The translations under genes were made by a program, and so were the position numbers. A stretch of DNA of 64,000 bases, taken from the NCBI GenBank assembly GCA_022393335.1, contig JAJEKB010020839.1, positions 461,081 to 525,080 of the forward strand, written 5' to 3'. The stretch comes from Macrotrachela quadricornifera. Its lineage: Eukaryota > Rotifera > Eurotatoria > Philodinida > Philodinidae. Positions 22,101 to 31,205 of this stretch are shown here, one piece after another. The notes beneath the pieces are model-generated. The model searched no databases. It was not told the origin of the DNA and saw only the letters and a program-made list of their open reading frames with translations. How positions within the stretch are numbered: the stretch's first letter is position 1; each line of letters opens with the position of its first letter.

Positions 22101-23509
22101 ATACTGTCACTTACCGAATTAGCGACTACAATATCGAGGTGACTGTCGTTGTTAAAATCACCAACAGCGACCGATCGCGAGTAAAAATAACTGTCATTTG
22201 AATAAGTCTTTTGGCTTAAAAACATGCCAGTGCCATCACCAAGCAGAATACCTATATTGTTAACATCGAAATTGGCGACTACAATATCGAGGTGACCGTC
22301 GTTATTGAAATCACCAATAGCGACCGACTGTGGGCTAGAATCACTGTCATTTGAATAGGTCTGTTGGCTTGAAAAAATGTGATTGTTATAGGTAAGAACA
22401 ATATCTACATTGTTTGTGTCATAATTGGCGACGGCGATGTCAGATCGACTGTCTTTATTGAAATCACTACTAGTGATGAAGAAAGGATTAAAAACAGAGT
22501 AAGTGAAAAATGTTATTTGATCTGCAAAAGTTCCATTGCCATATCCAAAAAATATACCCAAATTGGAAGTGCCATAGTTCGCGACAATGATGTCATTTTG
22601 ATTATCGTTGTTGTAATCGTCGATAACAATCGAAAGTGGGGAAGAACCATTGCCAGTAGGATAAATCGTTTGCTTTGAGAAAGTTCCATTTCCGTATCCT
22701 AGAAATACACCTACATTTTCCGTACCTTTGTTGGCGACGATGATATCCAGTTTAGAATCGTTGTTAAGATCTGCTGTTGCGATCGAGTACGGTCGCGAAT
22801 TCACGCCAGTTGTGAAGATTGTTTGGATTGTGAAACTTCCATTACCGTAGCTAAGAAGTATTCCAACTTTATTGGTACCATAATTGACAACAGCGATATC
22901 GAGTGTATTATCATTGTTGAAATCACCAATTGCTAGTGATCGTGGAAATGAATCATAGCCGGTCGAGAAAGTGATCTGAGTTTTGAAACCTCCATTGCCA
23001 TTAGCAAGAAGAATGCCTACATTGTTGGTACCGTAATAGGCAATGGCAATATCAAGTCGACCGTCATTGTTGAAATCACCAACACTGACCCATAATGGAC
23101 GTGAAGATCCGGTAGAAAAGGTTTTTTGGGATGTAAAAGTTCCATTTGTCTTTCCGAAAAAGATTCCAATATTGTTAGTACCAGAGTTTGCAACAACCAA
23201 GTCTAGTCGATGGTCGTTGTTGAAGTCACCGACAGCGATGCTGTATGGTATAGAATCAATACCAGTCGAATACGTCGCTTGAGGTGCAAAACTACCATTG
23301 TTAAATCGAAGGAATACACCCACAGTGTTAGCACCTGAATTGACAACAGCAATATCTAGCCAAGTATCGTTGTTGAAATCATCAATGACGACTGAGCGTG
23401 GATGAGAATCGTAAGCTGATGAATTGTGGGGTATCAATTTTAAGGTAAACCTACATATTTGGCCTATAAAATAAGATACCAATAGAGTAAGATACCGATG
23501 GACTAGCAA
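19172..23509 (-). CDS. Giant FG-GAP/VCBS repeat protein, 5' exon missing
   Basis: An open frame of 1445 codons. It is built almost wholly of 28 tandem units of about 51 residues, each with a consensus like S(V/I)A(V/I)GDFNNDxxLD, then I(A/V)VANxGTNNVGIFLGYGNGTF. The DxNxDxxxD core in each unit is the calcium-binding loop of FG-GAP/VCBS propeller blades. So it is probably an extracellular chain of beta-propellers for adhesion or carbohydrate/protein binding. Very many NGT/NGS sites suggest glycosylation. The frame opens at a TTG and has no ATG in the first several hundred codons, so the true start lies in an upstream exon I could not define. Candidate acceptors (TTTTATAG) lie near 23480. A hydrophobic stretch at the start (LTLLVSYFIG) may be intron read-through rather than a signal anchor. 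Some units have lost Asp residues (for example the 7th, DFNKDSRSD). Confidence 0.88.
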   Translation of the reverse strand: MLVHRYLTLLVSYFIGQICRFTLKLIPHNSSAYDSHPRSVVIDDFNNDTWLDIAVVNSGANTVGVFLRFNNGSFAPQATYSTGIDSIPYSIAVGDFNNDHRLDLVVANSGTNNIGIFFGKTNGTFTSQKTFSTGSSRPLWVSVGDFNNDGRLDIAIAYYGTNNVGILLANGNGGFKTQITFSTGYDSFPRSLAIGDFNNDNTLDIAVVNYGTNKVGILLSYGNGSFTIQTIFTTGVNSRPYSIATADLNNDSKLDIIVANKGTENVGVFLGYGNGTFSKQTIYPTGNGSSPLSIVIDDYNNDNQNDIIVANYGTSNLGIFFGYGNGTFADQITFFTYSVFNPFFITSSDFNKDSRSDIAVANYDTNNVDIVLTYNNHIFSSQQTYSNDSDSSPQSVAIGDFNNDGHLDIVVANFDVNNIGILLGDGTGMFLSQKTYSNDSYFYSRSVAVGDFNNDSHLDIVVANSVSDSIDILLGNGTGTFSSQQIYSTGDGSNPWSVAVGDFNNDSQLDIAVANSGTNNVGIFLSDGAGTFSSQHTYSTGSGSNPRSVAVGDINNDGHLDITVANFGGNNVRVHMGYGNGTFSDQTPHSTGSGSGPCSIAIGDLNNDGQLDIAVANYYFFSVGVFLVYDNGTFSSQMTYSTDPNSNPQSIAIGDSNNDGYLDILVSNSNTNNVGVFLGDGTGSFSDQQTYPIPSGSNPQSVAVGDFNNDTQLDIVVANYGAGNVGVLFGVVKTIGVREAICSTGSSAYPMGIALGDLNNDSRVDVIVADGGTNNIDILFGSQKDIFEMQTVFSNSSLFFPTSVAIGDFNKDNQLDIAVANSARDNIGVFFGYGNGTFDTPAMYLTGIDSNPQSIAIGDFNSDDNLDIVVASYGADSVRVLLRYDVGPFKIMTPYSTGAESSPQSIAIGDFNNDGRFDFVVVNSITENVGVFLGYGNGTFSIQMTYPTGSGSAPGAIAVGDFNNDSWLDIAVANSHTHNVGIFLGYGNGNFSNQMIYSTGSNSRPWSIAVADVDNDGWLDIAVSNHDTFNVGVFLGYGNGTFSNQRTYSTGFGSSPGGVAFGDFNNDRRLDIVVVNYWTDNMYIFLGYGNGSFSNPMIYLTGSGSGPWSVAVGDINNDGQLDIAVGNYKVSNVGIFLGYGNGTFSNQMTYSTGNSSAPYSIAVGDFNNDGLLDIVVPNSGTNNIGILLGCHCGTFFSLLTYPTGRGSSPYSVVVGDFNNDSRLDIAVANQGTNNAGVFLGYSGKSFLSAPAYSTGPTSRPTFIAVGDFDNDGRLDVTVANNGTDNVMILLGSGYGTFSSQTTYFTGNGSHPSSVAIGDFNNDTHLDIVVANTDTDNVGVLLGNGNGTFSSQTTYFTGPGSRPHSVSVLDFDNDSRLDLAVANYGSNSVIVLLGYGNGSFASEMVFQGGFRSHPLAVNFGDVNNDNSSDIVYSDEYGNIGIISKTC

Positions 23510-24834
23510 CTAAAGTAGAACTCTCTCAGTAGAACGATATACGATTCTAGCAATTTCGTGAGTTATATTGGAATCCATTAATTTCTGAACAGATTCGGTT
23601 GGATAACGAAATCTTCTGCATACTGGAAGGCCCGATAAAGATCGAAAACGAATTATCGGTCCTAGTTTCCTCCTCAGGCTCACGAACTAACCCGTTGCCA
23701 TTCCACACTCACATGCCATTTATCATTGTTTTGCTAGGATTCAATGATTAAGGTACAATACAGTTCAAAATAGTGCTCTTTTGGATCGGACGATTTGCTT
23801 GGTTTGATCAACAAAGTTTACCTTCAACAAACTATAGTTGAACTGAAGTGCATCTTTAAGCTTTTATATGAGACGAACGTGGTGAAAAACGAGGTCATTC
23901 AGGCTTTCTAAGATATCACCATTTTTGTCTTCCACAGAAAAGAAAGTGATTTCGGGATTAACTGTTTTTACGACAAGACTTGCTACTTTCAATGTACTCA
24001 TGCAGAATGAAGGTCGACTTCACTACTACTATTTTTTGTTCACTATTACCTTGAATGGTTTTTTTTGAGACTAATATCTTTTTTGGTTAAAGGGCAGGAA
24101 GAAGATAACTTGATATTTACACTAACAGAAAGATTATATCGTCCTCTAATTCTGTGAGGAACCTTCTCTTTGCTTATATTAGTTGTTCGACTGGTCTGGC
24201 TCAAATATGCACCTTGATTGGAGAACATAATCCGGGCCCGTGTTTAGCATAGCTCAATGGTAACAGGTTCCAAAAAGTACAAAAATGAGCGCGAGATGAC
24301 AACAGATCTGTAATGTGATCTTTCGATCTCGTTAACGTTCACAACTTACAACGCCATTTTTTCTCGTTAAGAGTAGTTAACGTCAGCTATTAGATACACA
24401 AATAAAAGATCATAAATAAGGGCAAAGACATCTCAAAGAGAAAATATGGTACAGCTACTCATGGGCAAGAACATGTAAAAAAATAGTTTGATCTTTCAGA
24501 CTGTTTTAGCACAAATTGTAGCTGTCTTATATACAATGGTAGTGTTTGTTGAGATAAACATTTTAACTGACAAAAAGACAAGTATTGATAAGCCCTTTTT
24601 GCTCACAATATTTTTTAAGAAGGGTAATCGACTTTAAATTAGCATCAAATTCTAAGCAAAACAGTGTATTTTTTTCGCACAGAAACGACTTTCATTTTTC
24701 ACTGTTCATTGGGCATCTTTAGGAGGCTCACAACTATTAAAACTTTTTTCTCGAATTTTCATAAATCTCGCATTAGTAGACGTGGAACTTCGTGCTGATT
24801 CAGATTTTGAGATAATAGTTCGATACAATTAAAT
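23510..24834. other. Region upstream of the FG-GAP gene
   Basis: It should hold the missing first exon(s) and promoter of the FG-GAP gene. I see no unambiguous signal-peptide exon. No other gene is recognised. Confidence 0.4.
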
Positions 24835-25390
24835 TTTGATAGAGAAAAATCTGATTTATTGTAGGATGCTGGCAAAGGTCTATTTTTCAGTAGACGTTAT
24901 CATTGATCTAGTAACATCATTAGAAAGACCGAGATATAGTAAGTAACATGTAAAATTTCCTTTCCAACCATAGCCACACAAAAACACTTGGTTGCAACTA
25001 AGTTTGAGTTAGTTTTAGAATCAAATACTGAAAAAGACAACAATTAAAGAAAGGCTTCAAGTTCTCTTAATTCCATACATGAATACAGAGAAATCTCAAC
25101 CCAAAGAGCGATATATAAAGATCTACGTAGTTTTTCATGCTCTTTCAGAACATGATCTCAAAAATAAGGAAAATAATGAAGAGTATGATCATATATGAGG
25201 AATACTCGAATCAGAACAGGCAAATCAAAGAAATGCGGCAATATTTTCAGACTATTGTCGTCAAAAGTTCATTCTAAACGAAAATACATGTGATATTCGA
25301 AATCAACATAGAAAACTGCATCTAGATACTTGGATTCAATCAAAAAGAAGCTTTTCATGAAAACTAGATTGAGGAGACGTATAGACTAGA
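24835..25390 (+). repeat. Diverged direct copy of the adjacent foldback arm
   Basis: The order of blocks parallels 25580-26075: AGTAACATCATTAGAAAG, then a CCACA.AAAAA..TTG block, a GTAGTTTTTCATGCT block, an AAAA...GAAAATA.T block, and a short ATATTTTC..GCTAT-like end. The two are similar in layout but much more diverged than the two facing arms are from each other. This suggests an older insertion of the same family. Confidence 0.5.
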
Positions 25391-26636
25391 TATGCATCAC
25401 CTGCCAATTCTAAAAATTGGTCCTTTTAAGAAGAACTAGTGATTAAAACCAGTTCAGTTCTGTAATTAGGAACTATCATACATCTAGTACAGACGACAAT
25501 ACAGAAGAAAAAAAATCTGAGGATGAATAGGAACAAAAGGACCTGTGGTATGAAATTTTTATCAATAAAAATTTAGTTTTCTACAGAATAGTAGTAAAGC
25601 TCCATTTTCGGCTATCATCCTCTGGGAGCCTAGTAACGTTATTAGAAGGTCTAAAATATATTTAGCAATGTGCGCAAATATTTTTTTTAATCAAACCCAC
25701 ATAAAAAAAGGTTGTTTACAATTGAATTTTGAAAAGTTTTAGCGTAAAATGCTAGGAAAGACAGAAGAAAACCATTTTTTTCGTCTGTTTAACTTTATAT
25801 GGTAGGAAAACAAAATTTCCATCCAATGAGTAGCATATATAGTTCGATGTAGTTTTTCATGCTTTTTTCGAATATGACTTCAAAACGAAGACAAAGAATG
25901 TAGAAAATACTCTAAAAGTGAAAATACTACGAAAAAGAGCACAATAGTCATAAAATGGGCAAATATTTCCTGGCTATGATCAACAAACAACAGTTTTAAA
26001 ATAAAATCGATATGATATTTGGAATCAGTACGCAAAGCTACATTCCTTAGCATTAATTCTATGTGCAAAAAAAATTTTCATGGAAAAATCGACTTCTACT
26101 CCTGAGTGCTTTTGTCACTTAAATTTTCTTGTGATCTCCTTAGATGAATTTTTCTGAAAAAAATGTTGAGCATAGAATTAATGATAAGGTATGTAGTTTA
26201 CGTGCTGATTCCAAGTATTATATTGAATTTATTTTAAAACTATTATTTGTTGATCATAGCCAGGAAATACTTGCCTATTTTATGATTATTGTACTCTTTT
26301 GCGTAATATTTTCACTTTTTAAGTACTTTCTACACTCTTTGTCTTCGTTTTGAAGTCATATTCGATAAGAGCAGGAAAAACTGCATCGAACCATATATGC
26401 TATTCATTGGATGAAAATTTTGTTTTCCTACCATACAAAGTTAAACGAGCGAAAAAATGGTTTTCTTCTGTCTTTCTTAGCATTTTACGCCAAAACTTTC
26501 TAAAATTCAATTGTAAACAACCTTTTTTTATGTGGGTTTGATTAAAAAAAATATCTGCGCACATTGCTAAATATATTTTAGACCTTCTAGTAACATTACT
26601 AGGCTCCCAGAGGATGATAGCCGAAAATGGAGCTTT

Positions 26637-26647
26637 ACTACCATCCT
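26637..26647. repeat. Target-site duplication, 3' side of the LINE
   Basis: ACTACCATCCT, identical to 30074-30084. The facing arm has the corresponding site only once (a diverged ACTACTATTCT), so the second copy arose at LINE insertion. Confidence 0.85.
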
Positions 26648-29600
26648 GTTGTTGTTGTTATCCATTTAGTCGTTTTCGACTCTTGGTGACCCTATGGATA
26701 ATAGCTCGCCAGACTTCTCTATCCTTTACTACTTCTTTAAGATCTTGAAGACTTATTCCAGTATCTTCTTTAACAGTATCTAACCATCTTGTTCTCTGTC
26801 TGCCTCTTCTTCTTTTTCCTTCTACTTTGCTGAGCATCAGACTCTTCTCTAATGAGTCTTCTCTTCTCATGATATGACCAAAATATTTGAGTTTTAGTTT
26901 GACTATTGAGGATTCTAATGATTCATCAGGTTTAATCTGATCTAGAACCGATTGATTTGTTCGTTTTGCAGTCCATGGTATATGAAGTAGTCTTCTCCAG
27001 CACCACATTTCAAAAGCGTCAATTTTCTTCCTTTCGGCTTTCCTTATAGTCCATGTTTCACATCCATATGTAGCTACTGGAAATACCATAGCTTTGACTA
27101 TCCGAATTTTGGTTTTTAGTGTTACATCTCTGTCTTTTGTAATTCTATTCAAATCAGTCATGGCTTTCCTCCCTAGGAGTAATCTTCTCTTTATCTCATG
27201 ACTGCAATCTCCTTCTATGTGTATTGTTGATCCAAGGAAGTTAAAGTCTTTGACACTTTCTACATTTTCACCGTCTACTTCTATTTGATCTAATGTCATA
27301 GTTGACATGATTTTTGTTTTCTTGATATTGAGCAATAGACCCGCTTCTGCACTCTCTGTTTTAACTTTCTGTAAAAGGTTTTTTAGATCTTCTTCACTTT
27401 CAGCTACCAACGCGGTGTCATCAGCATATCGAAGGTTATTAATGTTCCTTCCTCCTATCTTGAGACCAACTTGTGTAATATCAAGCCCTGCTTTCCTCAT
27501 TACATATTCCGCATATAGGTTGAAGAGATATGGTGATAAAATACAACCTTGCCTTACACCTTTTCTTATTTTAAACCATTCTGTATCTCCATGTTCTGTT
27601 CTAACTGTTGCTTCTTGATTTTCATACAAGCTCTTCATAAGGTATATGAGATGTTTAGGAATACCCATTTCTTTCAGAATTTCCCATAGCTTATCATGAT
27701 CGACACAATCAAATGCTTTTGTATAATCGATGAAGCAGAAATAAAATTCCTTTTGATATTCTCTTGCTTTCTCCATTATCCATCGAATGTTAGCGATTTG
27801 ATCTCGTGTGCCTCTTCCTTTCCTGAATCCTGCTTGTACATCTGGCAACTCTCTTTCCATATATGGTTGTAATCTCGCTTGTATAATCTTCAGCATTACT
27901 TTACTAGCATGAGATATTAAAGCAATCGTGCGATAATTGGAACATTCTTTGATATCTCCTTTCTTCGGTATTGGTATATAAACTGATCTCTTCCAGTCGA
28001 TTGGCCATTGTAAAGTCCTCCATACCTGTTGACATAATGCAGTTAGCGTTTTGACTGCAGTATCTCCCATATTCTTGATTAACTCAACTGGTATTCCATC
28101 TATTCCTGTAGCTTTATTGTTAGCGATCCTTTTTAGGGCCCATTGAACTTCACTTTCTAATATATCTGGTTCCTGTTCTAATTCCTTTTCTTCAACAATT
28201 CCAGTCGTGTTGAGATCTTTTCCATAGAGTGTTTCTGTGTACTCCTTCCATCTTTTCTTTATCTCTTCTCCCTCCGATAGAATTCTTCCCTCTTGATCCT
28301 TTAGTATTCCTGTCTTTGGTGTGAATTTACCTTTTACTTCTCTGATTTTTTTAAATAAATCTCTAGTCCTTCCTTTCTGATTATCTTCCTCTATTTTCTG
28401 ACATTCCTCTTTGAGGTATCTTTCTTTATCTTTTCTTGCTTGCGTTTGAAAGAGAGCATTCAATTTTGTGAACGTTTGTTTGTCTCCCATACTCTTTGCT
28501 TTCCTTCTATTCTCAGCTATTTGCAGTGTATCTGTAGTCAGCCATTTAGCCTTTTTATTTCTTTTGCAGGTAGGAATGTTTGCCTTCGCTTCTTCTGATA
28601 AGATATTTTTCATTTCCTCCCAGAGTTCTATAGGTTGCCTACCTATTAGCTCTAACCCATCAAAACGATTCTTCACCTTAACTGTGTATTCTGAAGGAAT
28701 GTTGTTAACATCGTATCTTATCGATCTGATGGTTCTAGCCTTCCTCTTTAGTTTGAATCGGAATGTGGATAATAAAAGCTCATGATCAGTGCCGCAGTCT
28801 GCCCCTGGTCTTGTTTTAGCTGATTGGATTGAGCTTCTCCATCTTTGACTGCACATGATATAGTCAATTTGATTTCTGTGTTGACCATTTGGTGATGTCC
28901 ATGTATAGAGCCGTCTCTTGGGTTGCTCAAACCATGTATTCGCTATGAATAGTGAGTTCTCTTGACAAAATTCTACTAATCTATCTCCAGCTTCATTCCT
29001 AATGCCTAGCCCAAATTTCCCGCAAATATCTGTTTCAGGTTTGTTCCCAACCTTAGCATTCCAATCTCCTATGATGAATACTGCATCTTTTTTAGGAATT
29101 GTTTCCATCATCTACTGTAGTTCATCATAGAATCTGTTTGTATCTTCTTCTTCAGCTCCTGTAGTTGGTGCATATACCTGTATGATGGTGGTGTTTATAG
29201 TAGAGCCTTGAATTCTAACTGAGATCATTCTTTCATTCTTTGGGTTGTATCCAAGAACAACCTCAGTAACCTTCTTTCCTACAATGATGGCTACCCCATT
29301 CTTCCTTTTATCTGGGTTTCCTGAGTAGTATATTTCGTGTTCATCTGATGTGAAATGACCCATTCCTGTCCATTTCAGTTCACTGATACCTAGAATATCT
29401 ATATTTAGCCGTACCATTTCTGATTTAACTATATCAAGCTTTCCTTGATTCATTGTTCTAACGTTCCATGTTCCTATAGTATTTGTCCCCAAGCAGCTTC
29501 GGATTTTCCTTTTGCATCTATACACATCCGCATCTAAACGTCCTTTCGGCTTTAATTTAGTTGCATCACTAGGTTTAGTGCTATTCGTACTCTTCCTTAA

Positions 29601-30073
29601 CTCTTCCCCAGTAACTTGTTGGGTACCTTCAGACCTGAGAGTCTCATCTTCCAGTACCATGTCGTGTTTAGTCCGTTTATTTCTATTTTCCATTGGGTTT
29701 TCTTGGCATAATTCTAGAGTGGTTTGCCATTTCCTTCTCTAACGCAGTCCAACTCCACTGATAAATCATATGTTGTTGGTATTACCCCCTACTGCTGCTG
29801 CCCTGTAGGTTTGTTTGGATTGAGTTTAGTCTGATGTCTCCGCATTGACCTGTCCATCATGGGTGACCCTATTAAGAGTTATAAACTCTTGATGGCATAG
29901 CTCTCAGCTTCCTTGACATACGCAAACCCCCCTGCCACGTTAAGGCATCAATCCATTTGATCCAGAAGGAGCAATTGTTCAAGTTAATGCGAAGAGTGTC
30001 GACCTTGGTCTTATGGCGGAGCATCTCTCACAGCATTAACATAAACAATTCCTCCTTTTAGATCACAGGGGAG
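26648..30073 (-). mobile_element. RTE-clade LINE, BovB-like, near full length
   Basis: About 3.4 kb, minus orientation. The 5' side (30073 to 29694) is about 380 bp of untranslated sequence, then one long coding region (29693-26658), then a very short 3' UTR ending in a (GTT)n/(AAC)n simple tail (26648-26660). The conserved 3' end on the sense strand (CATAGGGTCACCAAGAGTCG, then AAAACGACT) resembles the 3' terminus I recall for ruminant BovB. It is bounded by an 11-bp duplication. Full 5' coverage, a clean tail and a nearly open frame imply a young insertion. Confidence 0.92.
26658..29693 (-). pseudogene. RTE/BovB-like endonuclease-reverse transcriptase, one in-frame stop
   Basis: Starting at an ATG, the frame gives 193 residues, a TAG at 29114-29112, then 817 residues in the same frame (1010 residues plus the stop). 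The order is: a basic N-terminus; an apurinic-type endonuclease (NTIGTWNVRTMNQGK, ISELKWTGMG, QVYAPT, GDWNAKVG, QIDYIMCSQRW, GTDHELL); then reverse transcriptase (PIPKKGDIKECSNYRTI, FIDYTKAFDCVDH as motif A, RQGCILSPYLFNLY as motif B, LRYADDTAL as motif C); then the C-terminal GCETWTIRKAER / WCWRRLLHIPWTAKR / YFGHIMRREDSLEKS block typical of RTE-BovB. All catalytic boxes look intact. The single stop sits where the family has an acidic residue, so one substitution could explain it. The element copies itself by target-primed reverse transcription. Confidence 0.93.
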
Positions 30074-30084
30074 ACTACCATCCT
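30074..30084. repeat. Target-site duplication, 5' side of the LINE
   Basis: ACTACCATCCT, matching 26637-26647. It is directly followed by the continuation of the interrupted foldback arm. Confidence 0.85.
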
Positions 30085-30689
30085 ATAGAAAACTAAATTT
30101 TTATTGCTAAAAATTTCTTTTTTTCGCGTTTCAACCAAAAATTCAGAATCAGTTTGGAGTTCCACTTCTAATGGGTGTCGGTTTAACAAATTTCGAAAGA
30201 AATTTTTTTCGACGATCCTCCGGTTTTCTATAGATGTGAAATAAACCATGAAAAGTGAAGGTCGTTTTTTCCGAACAAAAAAGATCTCATCTTACCCGGA
30301 ATTGAATGCTGATACGAAATTTGTAATTCTTTTTGGAAAAATGGTGGTGAAAAAATGATCTTAACGCCACTTGTCCATATTGTGTGAACTACATATTGAC
30401 TTTCACCGCCCGAAGAAAATCAAGATCTGTTTCGATCGTTTCTTGCTGAATGTATTTGTCAAATTTCAATTTTTTTAGTTCAAAAGACTATTTATGCAAA
30501 TTAATTTCTGACGTTAACAGACCTTGTTTTACGCTAGTTACATGGAATTCTCATATACGGCGGTTATATTTTAGTACTAATCACACTATATGACTGATAT
30601 ATATGACTTCCATTATTGTCTGTTTACGACTATGTCTCTTCTATGTTGCTTTAGTCAAAATCAACAGAGTAATGATTCAAAAGGTGTCT

Positions 30690-31205
30690 TAGGCTTCGGC
30701 AGAGTATGTGCAGCTGCGAGCGTATCGATATCAAATATTAGAAGAACGTACTTGATTGTTTTGGTGCAGTAAAACAAACTAATAGTATACCAATGAGCAC
30801 TGCTATACTTGAGAACGTAGAAAATGTAATGACAACGGTGATTGTTGAATTCCGTGTTCTCCACGTTTCATATTTCCTAGAGAAAAGTAATAAAGATCAT
30901 GTTTGACATCAAAACAAAAAGACGTACGGAGACTGTAGAGTCGTGCTTGTCGTTATTTGATCATTGGTGTCATTGTGAACGTTTCCTGTATTCCGTGCAT
31001 TTGAAATCGAGGTCACGATCTTATTTGCAGCGTCGGAGATATTCTTCTTAGGAAATGACTGACTGAGCAATTCAACACTATTATCCACAATAGACAGTTC
31101 ACTCTATCAAGATACAATAATTAAAGGAGAACATATTTCTGTTGCGTAATCCCCTGAATCAATATATGAGCGTGCAGTTATCTTGTTCATTTTCAGCGAC
31201 TTGCA
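30690..31205 (-). pseudogene. Fragment of a single-pass membrane protein gene (tentative)
   Basis: On the minus strand a stretch of coding-like composition (LSIVDNSVELLSQSFPKK, NISDAANKIVTSISNA, VHNDTNDQITTSTTLQ) runs to a possible 50-60-bp GT-AG intron ending TTTCTCTAG near 30880. It continues with KYETWRTRNSTITVV and a strong membrane segment (ITFSTFSSIAVLIGILLVCF), then a stop. Upstream frames contain stops. I do not recognise the family. It could be the end of an extracellular-domain protein or a decayed copy. The splice choice is inferred. Confidence 0.3.

Larger units (their letters stand above)
25551..30117. mobile_element. Foldback element with ~500-bp arms, split by a LINE
   Basis: The left arm (about 25551-26085) faces a right arm made of 26150-26647 plus 30085-30117. 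The arms match closely, for example GGCTATCATCCTCTGGGAGCCTAGTAAC at 25610 against the facing copy near 26610. The loop is about 65 bp. The right arm is interrupted exactly by the LINE. Its last 33 bases (TAGAAAACTAAATTTTTATT...) resume right of the LINE and match the outer end of the left arm, which fixes the pre-insertion structure. Open frames of 62-69 codons inside the arms on both strands are the same sequence read from each arm. No transposase is seen. Confidence 0.85.

Noticed and set aside
27307..28785. Plus-strand open frames across the LINE
   Set aside because: Antisense shadows of the endonuclease-RT frame.
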